The notes beneath the pieces are model-generated. The model had not been told where the DNA came from and made no database searches. It saw nothing but the letters and a program-made list of their open reading frames with translations. 64,000 nt of DNA. Source: an uncultured bacterium (GTDB lineage Bacteria > Oederibacteriota > PGYV01 > Palsa-1178). The stretch covers positions 1-64,000 of the forward strand of contig CALAOR010000078.1 in assembly GCA_937889595.1 (NCBI GenBank). Reading direction: 5' to 3'. Within the stretch, counting starts at the first letter, position 1. Each line of letters opens with the position of its first letter. The translations under genes and the position numbers were made by a program. Below are positions 17,104 to 26,663 of this stretch, piece after piece.

Positions 17104-18642
17104 TTAACCCCCCTGCTTTTTCGTTATTTCCTCCAGCAGGCCCTTGACTTCCCTGTTCTCCGGATATTTTTCGGAGAGTTTATTGTATATCCTCATGGCT
17201 TCTTTTATGACGCCCTGGTGTATGTATATGTACGACATGGTTATAAGGGAGTCGAGGGTTTCATCATTCACTATTATTTCTTCGCCCATGTTCTTTGGGG
17301 TGTGGTCAGCCTCGCCTATGTCGTCAACGATTTCATCCCTGCCCTCCGCGGCCCTGGCCAATTCATTTTTCACAGGTTCCGGCTTCGGCTCCGGAGCTTT
17401 GGCTGTTTTTATATCTTTTCCCATTTCCTTTATATCCTGTGACACGCTGCGCGCGTCTGATTCATTTACGTTGATTTTCGGGGTTTCGTAGGCTTTTTTC
17501 AGGGTTTCCATGAGAGAAGCCGAGGACGCGGGTCTGGGCTCAAAAAAATTGTTTTCAACCGGCGCTTCCGCGGCTTTTGCGGACATCGCCTGCGCGTGTA
17601 TGGCTTCTTTTTGTTTTTTGAATTTGTCCACGGCTTCGCGTTTCAGTTTCTCCAGCAGGTCGCGTTTCTTTTCCTCCTGCTCATTCATTATCCTCTGCAC
17701 TTCGTCTTCTTTCAGCTTTTCGCTCTTCTGGGCCTCGTCAAGCTTGTTTTTAAGCTCTTCAGCCGCAGCCTGTATTATAACGAGTTCTTTCTTTTCATAT
17801 TCATTCTGTATCACGGTTTCTTCGTCAAGCATCTTCCTCGCCCGCGCTTCCTCTTCCTTCATTATCTGCGCGTGCCTTTCTTCGATCGCTTTTTGCTTTG
17901 CCTCTTCAAGTTTGTCCTTCGGGTTTTTGTTCAGCTTGTCCCAGACGTGTTCCCCGGCTGATTCGGACGCGATCGTCATATAGACCTTATGAAGCTTGGC
18001 CCGCAGATCCTCGTTGCCCGGGGATAATTTCAGCGCGGTTATATAAGTTTCCACGGCTCCGTCATAGTCGCCGTTATTCATGTAATTCTGCGCCATTTTG
18101 TCAAACTTTGATATGATGTCTTTCTGAGTGTCCTGCGGCGCCTCGCGCTTTATCTCCTCCTGTTTCCTGCTCCTGGCCGCGAATTCGTCTTCCTCGGCCT
18201 TTAATTCCTTTAACTTCAGGTTCACCGGGTAATCATCGCCGTCAAATTCCTGTATGCCCTCGTATATGGCCCTGGCGTCGCTGAATTCATGGTTTGTTAT
18301 TTTTTTTTCAGCGTCCTTCATCATTATCCTCAGGGCGTTCTTGAGCTTGTTTTTTATCCGCTGGTCTTCAGGGAAATACCTGGCGATTTTCTTCGCGAGT
18401 TTTATGAGTTTTTCATGCTGTTCCTTGCGTTCAAGCATTGAAATTGAGGATACATACGCTTCCAAAGACTTGTCTTTCATGTCAAGTTTGAGGTATGTGT
18501 CGGCGAGCATATTTAAAAGGTTAAAGTCCTCTGCGTCTGATTTGTATATTTTTTCGTACAAATCAAGGGCTTTTTTGTATTCTTTATTCTGATAATAGCC
18601 GTAAGCCAGCTTTATGTACAGTTTCTTTTCTTCCGGGTCCAA
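17104..18642 (-). CDS. TPR and coiled-coil protein
   Basis: A 512-residue protein without a signal peptide or membrane helix, so probably cytoplasmic. Residues ~5-100 and 185-215 show tetratricopeptide repeats (for example AYGYYQNKEYKKALDLYEKIY and MNNGDYDGAVETYITALKLSP). Residues ~240-345 are a very charged region rich in E and K (long coiled coil), 350-430 is a proline/alanine-rich linker, and a last TPR pair lies at ~455-505 (MSYIYIHQGVIKEAMRIYNKLSEKYP). The start is a TTG at 18640-18642 behind AAGGAG. Such proteins act as scaffolds. A similar C-terminal TPR occurs in proteins of unknown role in several candidate phyla. No specific function can be assigned. Confidence 0.75.
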   Translation of the reverse strand: MDPEEKKLYIKLAYGYYQNKEYKKALDLYEKIYKSDAEDFNLLNMLADTYLKLDMKDKSLEAYVSSISMLERKEQHEKLIKLAKKIARYFPEDQRIKNKLKNALRIMMKDAEKKITNHEFSDARAIYEGIQEFDGDDYPVNLKLKELKAEEDEFAARSRKQEEIKREAPQDTQKDIISKFDKMAQNYMNNGDYDGAVETYITALKLSPGNEDLRAKLHKVYMTIASESAGEHVWDKLNKNPKDKLEEAKQKAIEERHAQIMKEEEARARKMLDEETVIQNEYEKKELVIIQAAAEELKNKLDEAQKSEKLKEDEVQRIMNEQEEKKRDLLEKLKREAVDKFKKQKEAIHAQAMSAKAAEAPVENNFFEPRPASSASLMETLKKAYETPKINVNESDARSVSQDIKEMGKDIKTAKAPEPKPEPVKNELARAAEGRDEIVDDIGEADHTPKNMGEEIIVNDETLDSLITMSYIYIHQGVIKEAMRIYNKLSEKYPENREVKGLLEEITKKQGG

Positions 18643-18705
18643 GTATTTCTCCTTATATGAATTTATGCGGCGTCCATTATAATACCGCCATTTGACAAAA
18701 TCAAC

Positions 18706-21063
18706 CTATTTTGTCAGAAGTTCCACTTCAACCCTGCGTCCTGCTTTTACTATTTCTTTGGAAGCCGCGCCCGCCGCGTACGTTCCGTCGCCGTATCCCG
18801 CTATGTAAACATTTCCCGCGGGCACCCCGGCGGCCACGAGATAATCCCGGACAGTCGCAGCGCGTTCTATGGAAAGTGCCAGATTTTCTTCCGGCCCTCC
18901 CGCGTCATTAGAGTATGCTTTTATATATAAATAATAATCTTTCGCGTATTTTTTTACGGCTTCCGATGCCTGGTTTAAGTACCCGTACTCGCTGGCGGGT
19001 ATTGACCTGTCTCCCGCCGCGAAATCAACCGCGCCCAGGGTAAGGTCTATCCCCGCGTCCTTGAATTCCGGCAGTGAAGTCTGTATTATGCCTGTCTGCT
19101 CCATAGTTATTTCGTTTTTCTGGCGCACTGTCGCTTTATACCCGTAAGAGCTTCCGGCCCTGACTTCCTGTAAATTATTGTCCGTGCCGTCCCAGTTGAT
19201 TTTTCTGGCCGCAATCGTCCTGTTTTTATAAACCTTGACCAGCGCTTTATCGGCATATATTTCAAAGTCCCAGGATTTTATCCTGCCAGGCTCGCCAAAA
19301 TCAGCGGCAAAAACAACACTCTCTTTTACGGGCTTGAATATGCGCCTGTCCGGGATAATTTTCACCCTCGTAACGTGCGTATCGACTTTGAACGCCGCGG
19401 ATTGTTCATATTTATTCCCGGCAAAATCAGTCATGATTATGACAGCCGCGTAATCCCCGTCCTTTACCGTGTTATCCAGCGCGTCTTTGCCCGCCCATGC
19501 CAGTTTCCCGGTAAAACCGTCCCCTGACATTTTCCTTATTATGTGCTTTTCAGTATCCTGTATAAAAAGCTGCCAGGACTTTATGTCGCTTGCTTTTGTC
19601 TTTATATCCAGGGTAAGTTCCTTTATGCCGCTGGCCTTGATTGGCGCGAATACTTTCGGGTACAGCGCAATGTCAAAAACAGGCGCGGTGGTGTCAAGCG
19701 TGACCACCCTTGCTTTTTTCCATATTTCCTTTGACTTGGCATATAGATAAAACGTAGCTGTATAATCCCCGTCAGCCGCCGTCGCCAGAGCGTTGTTGTC
19801 GCCGCGCCATATGTAAGATTCCGGGACTTTGTCGCTGCCGCTTAATTCTTTTGTGATTGCCCCGGCCTGGTTCGTGATCTGCAGTTTCCATCCAATGCCT
19901 TTAAAATCCGCGGGCTTGTTTTTAACCGTGAACTCGACAAAATCCATGACGCCGTCATTGTTCGGGGACAGGTATTTCTGGGAGATCCCAAGATCAACAA
20001 GCCTGTATTTTTCCGCATAAAGCGCCACATCAGCATCATTAACCGCTGCCGCAGGTATCTCAATTTCCGGCGCCTTATACGCGGTCCTTCCCCCGAAAAA
20101 ATACGATAAATTGATCTTATGCGTCTCTCCGAGGCTGTTGACAGGAAGTATATAAACGTAATCAAGCACAAAATCCTCCCTGCCGTAGGAAAAACCGAGA
20201 GTGAATTTATAGTTGGGGTCCAGGGCCTCCCGCCATGCAAATCCACCGCGCGCCGCGAAGTTGCCTATGATGCGGTTTAAAAACCATTTTTCCCCGCCTA
20301 TCTCAAGGCCGGTCCTGCTGTGATATATGCCGGCCTCGCTCTGCAAAATGTCAATATCCATTGAAACTACGGCGGTCGGGTCAAATGAATACGCCGCACC
20401 CATTTTAAAAAGGTACGGGATCCGCTGTTTTATGTCATTGTTCCATATGACAACTTCATCCAGGTTTTGGACCAGGAAACCGAACCTGATCTTTTTCTCA
20501 AGTATGTCAGGAAAGACCATAACTCCTATGTCGATCCCGCCTGCACTGCCGTACACATCGGTATCCGCCGCGGAAGTGTTTGTAAACTTGAAATTCACCC
20601 CGAGCGCGTACATTTTCTTGTCGTCTAAGTATGTTGACCCGGTGAGGTAAAGTGCGTCGTCCGAGAATATGGAACCCGAATATCCGGTATGAAAATATGA
20701 GAAGGCAAGCGTATATGTTTCAAAAAGCGGGTAAGTGAAGTTAAACCCCACGTCTGTCTGGCTGTTTTTGTATACGGAATCATAGGAAACAGTTGCGCTC
20801 ATCCGGTCTATAAGCACCAGTCCGGCCGGGTTCCAGAAAAAAGCCGAGTAATCATCGGCCACAGCCGCAAAAGCCCCGCCAAAACCGGCCGCGCGCGCGC
20901 CAGGTGATTTAAGGATATTTTCTATGACCACGGTTGAGGATAAAGCTGCCGGAATCATTGAAAAAATGCAGATTATGACGAGAAAAACAGCTGCTCTCAT
21001 GTTGGTTGAAGAAATGCCTCTGAAGGCGCTTTTCATTGAATGAAACTTATATATCATAAACAT
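18706..21063 (-). CDS. PorV-like outer-membrane barrel fused to Ig-like domains and an OmpA domain
   Basis: A 785-residue protein with three parts. After a signal peptide (MRAAVFLVIICIFSMIPAALSS), residues ~50-335 resemble the PorV/UPF0164 barrels, with GARAAGFGGAFAAVADDYSAFFWNPAG as the hallmark N-terminal strand-loop. Residues ~350-650 hold three FlgD-like Ig domains with repeated FSPNNDG-type and (I/L)xWDGxD motifs. Residues ~670-785 are OmpA-like, with IxAYSNDAGGxExNLALSxxRAxxVRxYLVxxGV and the arginine-rich end, so this part should bind peptidoglycan. The true start is unsure: candidates are 21063, 21036 and 21000, none with a good ribosome site. The fusion would tie an outer-membrane barrel to the cell wall. 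Confidence 0.85.
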   Translation of the reverse strand: MFMIYKFHSMKSAFRGISSTNMRAAVFLVIICIFSMIPAALSSTVVIENILKSPGARAAGFGGAFAAVADDYSAFFWNPAGLVLIDRMSATVSYDSVYKNSQTDVGFNFTYPLFETYTLAFSYFHTGYSGSIFSDDALYLTGSTYLDDKKMYALGVNFKFTNTSAADTDVYGSAGGIDIGVMVFPDILEKKIRFGFLVQNLDEVVIWNNDIKQRIPYLFKMGAAYSFDPTAVVSMDIDILQSEAGIYHSRTGLEIGGEKWFLNRIIGNFAARGGFAWREALDPNYKFTLGFSYGREDFVLDYVYILPVNSLGETHKINLSYFFGGRTAYKAPEIEIPAAAVNDADVALYAEKYRLVDLGISQKYLSPNNDGVMDFVEFTVKNKPADFKGIGWKLQITNQAGAITKELSGSDKVPESYIWRGDNNALATAADGDYTATFYLYAKSKEIWKKARVVTLDTTAPVFDIALYPKVFAPIKASGIKELTLDIKTKASDIKSWQLFIQDTEKHIIRKMSGDGFTGKLAWAGKDALDNTVKDGDYAAVIIMTDFAGNKYEQSAAFKVDTHVTRVKIIPDRRIFKPVKESVVFAADFGEPGRIKSWDFEIYADKALVKVYKNRTIAARKINWDGTDNNLQEVRAGSSYGYKATVRQKNEITMEQTGIIQTSLPEFKDAGIDLTLGAVDFAAGDRSIPASEYGYLNQASEAVKKYAKDYYLYIKAYSNDAGGPEENLALSIERAATVRDYLVAAGVPAGNVYIAGYGDGTYAAGAASKEIVKAGRRVEVELLTK

Positions 21064-21221
21064 AATTTTAGTGCAAAAACATCAAAAAAGCAACCAATAA
21101 AGGGGAATCCGGGGTTTGGAACGGGTCCATCCAGCTTACAAAGTAAATTACCACCGACTGAAGTCAATGGATTTTCCGGGATTAAATTTATGAAAGAGCC
21201 GGATTAAGGGCCGTTTAAGTT

Positions 21222-21584
21222 TCACAGGCTGTGGAGCTTGCTGAAGAGCTCTTCGAAATTAATTGGTTTGGGGATGACATATTTGACCATGCCTTCCAGA
21301 TCTTCCTCAACAAGCGTCTTTTCTATAAAGGGCCTGCCTGAAACCAGGATGATGTTGCTTTTGATGTTTTTATTTTTAAGTTTTTTCAATATATCCACCC
21401 CGGTCATTCCCGTCATTTTATAATCCATAATAACTATATCAAAGTTCCCGTTCTTTATAAGTACTTCTCCCTTTACGGCGTTTGTCACACATGTCGCGGA
21501 AAAGCCTTCGCTCTCAAGCAGTTCTCCCATTTCCTCACACAGCTCTTTATCATCATCTATGAGCAGTATCCGTTTTTTGTCCAT
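21222..21584 (-). CDS. Single-domain response regulator (CheY-like)
   Basis: A 120-residue receiver domain with no output domain. Acidic pocket D10-D12, phosphoacceptor D54 (VIMDYKM), switch serine in LVSGRP and lysine in the KP pair near residue 107 (IPKPI) are all present. Its ATG overlaps the stop of the upstream histidine kinase (TAATG), so the two are translationally coupled and almost certainly form one signalling pair. With no DNA-binding domain it probably acts through protein contacts or in a phosphorelay. Confidence 0.92.
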   Translation of the reverse strand: MDKKRILLIDDDKELCEEMGELLESEGFSATCVTNAVKGEVLIKNGNFDIVIMDYKMTGMTGVDILKKLKNKNIKSNIILVSGRPFIEKTLVEEDLEGMVKYVIPKPINFEELFSKLHSL

Positions 21585-24500
21585 TATTTTCCTTTCCTTT
21601 TAGGGAGGCACACCGCGACCGCGGTGCCTTTCCCCGCTTCGCTTTCTATGGTTATGGAACCGCCATGAAAATCCACTATCTGCCTGCATACGGACAGACC
21701 AAGCCCCGTGCCTTTGGCCTTTGTGGTAAAAAACGGGTCAAAAACTTTTGAAATGCATTTATTGTCTATGCCGTGGCCGTTATCACTGATGACTATCCCT
21801 ATGGAAACGCCTGTATCGATTCCCTTGATCTCTATCCTGCCGCCGTCTTTAGGGACCGCATCGCAGGCGTTATTCAGTATGTTATTTATGACTTCCTTTA
21901 TCTGGACGGGATCGGCTTCTATGACAAGGCCCTTTAAAACATCTATATTCCTGACCGCGGCGACATGCGGACCGTGTTTTTCGGCCGCAGCCTCCATGGA
22001 TTCTTCGATTATTTCATGCAAATCCACGCTGTTGTAAACGGGCGGCTTTATGCGCGAGAAGGAAAGCAGGTTGTTTATTATCTGGTCGCTTTCCGAGATT
22101 TTTTTTTGGATGTTAAGCAAATGCTTTTCCAGATCCGGGTTGTTGGCTTTTCTTTTGATGTTATACGCCGCTATCCCGATAGCTGCGAGGGGATTGCGCA
22201 ATTCGTGCGCCACGGTAGCCGCAAGTGTTCCTATGTCGGAGAGGCGTTTCGCCCTTTCGAGTTCCACATGGGCGGTTATCAGTTCTTTTGACCTTAACGC
22301 AACGAGCCTTTCAAGCAGTTCATTGTCCCTTTGCATGATTTCCCCGGCTTGTTTGTTCTCTTCGCGCAGGCGTATCGTCATTATGCCGTAAGCGAGGTCG
22401 TTTGCCAGGGCTTCCAGCAGTTTTACCTCGTCTTCGCCGAAAGGGTCGGGTAATTTTGAATATATTGTCAGCGCGCCGAATACCCCTGAATTATCGCTTA
22501 AGGGCAAAGCAATGGAAGACGCATAGCCGCGTTTTATCGCCTGCTCGCGCCATGGCAGGAATTTCGGGTCAGTAAGCATGTTCCTGCACATGCATGTTTC
22601 CCCGGTCCTCACGGCAATGCCTGTGGGGCCCCTGCCGCGCCCTGTATCGGACCACGTAATATTCAAAGTATCAAGGTACCCTTCCTCAAAGCCCGCCTGC
22701 GCCACAGGCCTGACGGATTTTGCCGCATTTTCCTCCTTAAAACCGACCCATACCATGGCATAGCCGCAGTCCTTCATAATTATCCCGCAAACCTCTTTAA
22801 TATATTCGCCCTCATTGACGGCGCGCATCATGGCATGTGTGGAATTATTGTGCGCCGTTAATGTCAGGTTCATCTTTTTGAGTACTTCTTCGTTCTTTTT
22901 TAGCCCGGTAATATCCTGAAAAACCGTGACTGCCCCGGTTATAACATTTTTAATATTCCTGATAGGCGAAGACGACGCTACCGCCGTCCTCATCACCCCT
23001 GATTTGTCCGTATAGTTGAACATAACCCCTGCCACGTTCTCTCCCCGCAGGGCGCGCATTGTGGCGGTGGATCGGACTTCGTGTTTTGCGCCGGATGGGA
23101 TATTCTGTGAAAGCTGTTTTCCAACGCGGTCGTAACCGAATATGGCTGTTGCGGCGGAATTTGCCCTGACAGCAGCCGCGTCCGCATCGTATACTATTAC
23201 CGCGTCTGTCAGGGAAGCAAAGATAGTTTCAAGTTCCGCCGCCTGTTTTTGGGATTTTTCCTCGGCAAACTTTCGTTTGGTGATATCCTGGGCATATATG
23301 CGGACGGTTTTTAATTCCGGAATGATCGATATAGTTTCAAGGAAGACGCGGTCTTTTATCCCGACCTCCCTGCTGTATTTGTCTTTTTTTATGTATTTGT
23401 CTTTTTTTTCCGCCCTAAGGGTATCAAGGATTATGTCAATGTCTGCCGGAAAAAACAGGTCTGTCCTGGATACGCCGAGTTCTTTAAGCATTCCAAAGAC
23501 TGCCTGGTTCGCGTAGGTTACTTTGCGGTTAACGTCTATTTCAATTATCGGGTTTGGGTTGTTTTTCGGGAAACTTGCCATATGAATGATCTCGGCCTCG
23601 GCGTGCCTGCGTTCGGTGATGTCGTGTACCATGCCGATCAACCGGACAGTTTTGCCCGCAACATCCCGCAAGTGCACGCATTTCTCAAGGACAATCCGCG
23701 CCTCTCCCGTATCTTTGCGTACGATTCGGTGTTCGATCTCATAGCTGTCCAGGTTTTTACGCAAAGAACCTGAATACGCAGCATCAACGGCCGCGCGGTC
23801 TTCCGGATGCACGCATCCGAGGAACCCCTCATAAGTCGCGTTTAATTCATGCGGCGTTAAACCAAGTATCCGGTAGACCTCGTCTGACCATGTGAGCTTG
23901 TTTGTTTTAAGTTCCAGTTCCCAGCTTCCAAGGCCGGCTATTTTCTGGGCCTGATTCAGGCGGTATTCGCTGGCGAGCAGGGTTTCCTCGGCTTTTTTTC
24001 GCTCATCTGTTTCCACGCGGAGTTCCTCGTTGGACGCGGTAAGCTCCTCGTTCATGGATGTGAGTTCTTCATTGACAAGCTGCAATTTATCTTTGGCAAA
24101 CACACGGTCCGTTATATCCGATATAATGACCGAAAAATACCCTTTTTGCGGGCTGAAGGCCGAGACAGAATACCATTTTTTAATACCTTCCGAATAATTC
24201 TCGAATTTCACGGCTTTTCCGGAAAGCGCGACCTTTCCATATACACCTATCCAGTTTGCGGGATCATTTTCTATACCAGGCAATACCTGCGTTGCCCTTT
24301 TCCCGGCTATGTTTTCCTGTTTTAGCCCCGTAAGTTTTTCAAACGCTTTGTTCGTTTCAATAAATATATAATCGCAGGGTTTGCCCCTGCCGTCCAGGAC
24401 TATCCTGTGATGCGCAAACCCCTCGGAAATATTCGCAAAAACCGAACTCAGTTTTTCTTTGTTCCTCTGATGGGCATCCCTTACCAGGCGCGCGTCCCGG

Positions 24501-25066
24501 CTCTCTATCACGTCCCATTTGCCGGCATTGCGGACAAACGCGAACCTGTGGTTCTTCAGCGTTTCCGTGAATTTGGCCCCGCTGAACTTATCCCTGGGAT
24601 ACGCGTACGCGCAGACAACGTTTTGCCCGGCTATATCCTTTGCGCCGTGGCAGTAAAAGGCGTTTGCGCCTGAATTCCCGCATATGACGCCGCAGGCGAG
24701 CCTTAATCCCTCAAAACCGCGGTATACGGCCCTGTCCACGCCGGAAAAAACATTTGAACAGGATTTTTTGCCGCCTGTTTTGCATTTGGCCGCATTTACA
24801 ATATCGATCTGCCCTTTTTTAAGGTATCGTTCTATATTTGGAACGGCTTTTTTCAGGGATTTTTTCGCGTCCTGGATTGTGAGCGGTTTTGAAGTTACCC
24901 AGAGGCAGTATTCATTATTTTCCAGGCCGGCTTTAAAGTACGGCGTGAGTATATCAAGCATGTCTTTTTTTGTTTCGTAGAAATGGCAGAAGTGTGAACC
25001 CCATGGCATGGATTCAATATAAGGCAGGCCTGATTTTCTTTTCTCAAAATCTGGATTTTTTCTCAT
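21584..25066 (-). CDS. MEDS-PAS-GAF sensor histidine kinase
   Basis: A 1160-residue soluble kinase with no transmembrane helix. Order: MEDS (DcmR-type) sensory domain at ~10-185 (PWGSHFCHFYETKKDMLDIL, with several cysteines), PAS at ~200-325, a coiled coil, a PAS_3 domain at ~370-485, two more PAS domains at ~490-720, a GAF domain at ~745-900, then the HisKA and ATPase core. The phospho-accepting histidine is about residue 954 (VAHELRNP), the N box NNILNNACDAV at ~1061-1071, DNGHGID at ~1094, and GTGLGLS at ~1118. MEDS domains are known from methylotroph and methanogen sensors and probably sense small hydrocarbon or redox signals. It is followed, with overlap, by its CheY-like partner. Confidence 0.9.
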   Translation of the reverse strand: MRKNPDFEKRKSGLPYIESMPWGSHFCHFYETKKDMLDILTPYFKAGLENNEYCLWVTSKPLTIQDAKKSLKKAVPNIERYLKKGQIDIVNAAKCKTGGKKSCSNVFSGVDRAVYRGFEGLRLACGVICGNSGANAFYCHGAKDIAGQNVVCAYAYPRDKFSGAKFTETLKNHRFAFVRNAGKWDVIESRDARLVRDAHQRNKEKLSSVFANISEGFAHHRIVLDGRGKPCDYIFIETNKAFEKLTGLKQENIAGKRATQVLPGIENDPANWIGVYGKVALSGKAVKFENYSEGIKKWYSVSAFSPQKGYFSVIISDITDRVFAKDKLQLVNEELTSMNEELTASNEELRVETDERKKAEETLLASEYRLNQAQKIAGLGSWELELKTNKLTWSDEVYRILGLTPHELNATYEGFLGCVHPEDRAAVDAAYSGSLRKNLDSYEIEHRIVRKDTGEARIVLEKCVHLRDVAGKTVRLIGMVHDITERRHAEAEIIHMASFPKNNPNPIIEIDVNRKVTYANQAVFGMLKELGVSRTDLFFPADIDIILDTLRAEKKDKYIKKDKYSREVGIKDRVFLETISIIPELKTVRIYAQDITKRKFAEEKSQKQAAELETIFASLTDAVIVYDADAAAVRANSAATAIFGYDRVGKQLSQNIPSGAKHEVRSTATMRALRGENVAGVMFNYTDKSGVMRTAVASSSPIRNIKNVITGAVTVFQDITGLKKNEEVLKKMNLTLTAHNNSTHAMMRAVNEGEYIKEVCGIIMKDCGYAMVWVGFKEENAAKSVRPVAQAGFEEGYLDTLNITWSDTGRGRGPTGIAVRTGETCMCRNMLTDPKFLPWREQAIKRGYASSIALPLSDNSGVFGALTIYSKLPDPFGEDEVKLLEALANDLAYGIMTIRLREENKQAGEIMQRDNELLERLVALRSKELITAHVELERAKRLSDIGTLAATVAHELRNPLAAIGIAAYNIKRKANNPDLEKHLLNIQKKISESDQIINNLLSFSRIKPPVYNSVDLHEIIEESMEAAAEKHGPHVAAVRNIDVLKGLVIEADPVQIKEVINNILNNACDAVPKDGGRIEIKGIDTGVSIGIVISDNGHGIDNKCISKVFDPFFTTKAKGTGLGLSVCRQIVDFHGGSITIESEAGKGTAVAVCLPKRKGK

Positions 25067-25344
25067 GTTACGCCCTTCCTGTACTTATTTCACACAGTTT
25101 TAGCCCCTATAGGCATAAATAACATGTACTTGTTTAACAGCATCTTTTTCATTTCTTAACCGGGTAGTTCTGCCGGATTTTCATTATTATAATACCTGCG
25201 GAACCGCGGGTCAACTGTTCTTTTTTCCCAAATAGACAATATTCAGGAAGGCATTGTTGCGGATTGGATGGAAATTGGAAGCAGGGGACATCTGTCCCGC
25301 ATTATCTACTCTCTACTATCTACTTTCTGAATATTTCGACTTAT
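25067..25344. other. Intergenic stretch upstream of the kinase
   Basis: No gene is supported. It holds a GGGACA-TC-TGTCCC hairpin (25285-25298) and a run of TCTACT-type words (about 25307-25325), both of the kind scattered between genes here, then the terminator at 25345. Confidence 0.5.
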
Positions 25345-25376
25345 AAAAAAAACCCGGATTGCTCCGGGTTTTTTTT
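25345..25376. terminator. Intrinsic terminator of the HU gene
   Basis: Perfect 14-bp stem (25345-25358 with 25363-25376) with TTGC loop, CCCGGA core and flanking A8/T8 tracts, 15 bp past the HU stop codon. Works in either direction. Confidence 0.9.
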
Positions 25377-25391
25377 ATTCCTGCCTGTATA

Positions 25392-25664
25392 CTAGAGAAC
25401 GGAAGCCTTTAAGTCCTTCGCTATTCTCATCTTTACAACTTTTTTTGCCGGTATGTTGATGCTCGCGCCCGTCATCGGGTTTCTTCCGACCCTTGCCTTG
25501 CGGTGTTTTACCGCGAGGATCCCGAGTCCCGGAAGCTTTACCTTTTTCTCTTTCTTGAGCGTTGCGATGATGACTTCCGTGAAAGCTTCCACTGTTTTCT
25601 TTACATCTTTCTTTGCCACTCCCGCCTTGTCCGCGATTGCCTGGATCATTTCTGATTTCGTCAT
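25392..25664 (-). CDS. hup: HU-family DNA-binding protein
   Basis: A 90-residue HU/IHF protein, a histone-like DNA-bending nucleoid protein. The start is the ATG at 25664 (MTKSEMIQAIADKAG), chosen because AGGAGG lies seven bases before it. The family landmarks GFGxF-like LPGLGILAV, then RKARVGRNPMTGASINIPAKKVVKMRIAKDLK, are complete, including the proline in the DNA-intercalating arm (NP). The gene follows the outer-membrane protein gene at 25708 by 43 bp and ends at a strong terminator. Confidence 0.95.
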   Translation of the reverse strand: MTKSEMIQAIADKAGVAKKDVKKTVEAFTEVIIATLKKEKKVKLPGLGILAVKHRKARVGRNPMTGASINIPAKKVVKMRIAKDLKASVL

Positions 25665-25707
25665 TCTTTTGCCTCCTGTTTTTATTGGATAAAACCTTTT
25701 ATTTAAA

Positions 25708-26301
25708 TTAGAACGCCCATCCGATTTCGTAGTCAACCGTGGGCGATATCCCTTTTAGCACAAGCAGTGTGGCGCCCGTTGATATTCCTCCTGATGATGA
25801 CTTCCATGTGGAGCTTATGTTTGCCCATGCGCCGAAGCCGATTCCCATTTCAAACCCGCCCTGCCATACCCACCTGTATCCGGCTGATGCTCCGAGCATC
25901 ATTATCATCCAGTTTCCGTCTTCCGTACTAGTCTTAATCGTTAAGAAAAATGCATCATACCTTGGCCCCACGAACCAACCCGTGCACGCCTTGCCCATCG
26001 GGTAGATAAATACGTCGCCGCCAAAACCGAAGAAATTACCTGCCCCGCTTGAGATCGTACTGATCAGCGCCCAGTCCATGGCCCTTACCCTGATGCTGGT
26101 GTAATCCATGATCTTCCTTTCGTAACTGACATTGAAAAATCCTATAAGATAAGACAGGGCGTTAATTGAAACGATATTATCAGCCGTTGGTCCCGCCCCC
26201 GCAGTCGTTCCGTCATCCACCTCAACCATTTTCTTCTCTGCAAAAGAACTTACGGAAAAAACCAGTGCAAGAGCTAAAACCAACAAAATCATTTTTTTCA
26301 T
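25708..26301 (-). CDS. Small outer-membrane beta-barrel-like protein
   Basis: A 197-residue protein starting at 26301 (MKKMILLVLALALVFSVSSFA) behind AAGAAG; a longer reading from 26355 has no support. A cleavable signal peptide is followed by alternating hydrophobic strands separated by turns (ISINALSYLIGFFNVSYERKI, FFGFGGDVFIYPMGK, MMLGASAGYRWVWQGGFEMGIGFGAWANI) and it ends in W-A-F, an aromatic C-terminal residue typical of outer-membrane barrels. It resembles DUF3575-type small barrels, though I cannot be certain. No function is known. Confidence 0.65.
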   Translation of the reverse strand: MKKMILLVLALALVFSVSSFAEKKMVEVDDGTTAGAGPTADNIVSINALSYLIGFFNVSYERKIMDYTSIRVRAMDWALISTISSGAGNFFGFGGDVFIYPMGKACTGWFVGPRYDAFFLTIKTSTEDGNWMIMMLGASAGYRWVWQGGFEMGIGFGAWANISSTWKSSSGGISTGATLLVLKGISPTVDYEIGWAF

Positions 26302-26355
26302 TTTCACACTCTTCTTTGTCAGATTTATTACAATTTGAGTCAATTTATATACCAT

Positions 26356-26663
26356 ATATTGTGTTGTATGAACTTATAACACACAATACAAATCACGTCA
26401 ATAAAAAAATGACATTTTTAAAGGCTTTTTTTAATATTTTTACAAAAATAGCATTATTTGCCTTTAAAATAAGGAATTTTATTGTTTTTAACCTTTTTTC
26501 GCTGAATTTAAAGTGTTTTTGAAGTATTGTAATTTTAAATTGTCGTAGGGTTTAGTAATTTGTAATTACCAATTACTAATTACTAATTAAACCTTAGTAC
26601 TTAAAGGCTTTGATTACTGAACGAAAACCTTAATTAGTAATTAGTAATTTGTAATTAGTAATT
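26356..26663. repeat. AT-rich gap with a TAATTAG-word inverted repeat
   Basis: No gene is supported in these ~300 bases. Two tracts built from TTAGTAA/TTACTAA words (26551-26590 and 26630-26664) are inverted copies; 20 bp are perfectly paired (26571-26590 with 26630-26649) across a 39-bp spacer. This lies just past the stop of metW and may serve as its transcript end, although it is nearly pure AT. Confidence 0.6.

Noticed and set aside
25665-25736. N-terminal extension of the HU protein
   Set aside because: HU proteins start at MTK/MNK; AGGAGG lies just ahead of 25664, and the extension runs into the preceding gene's end.
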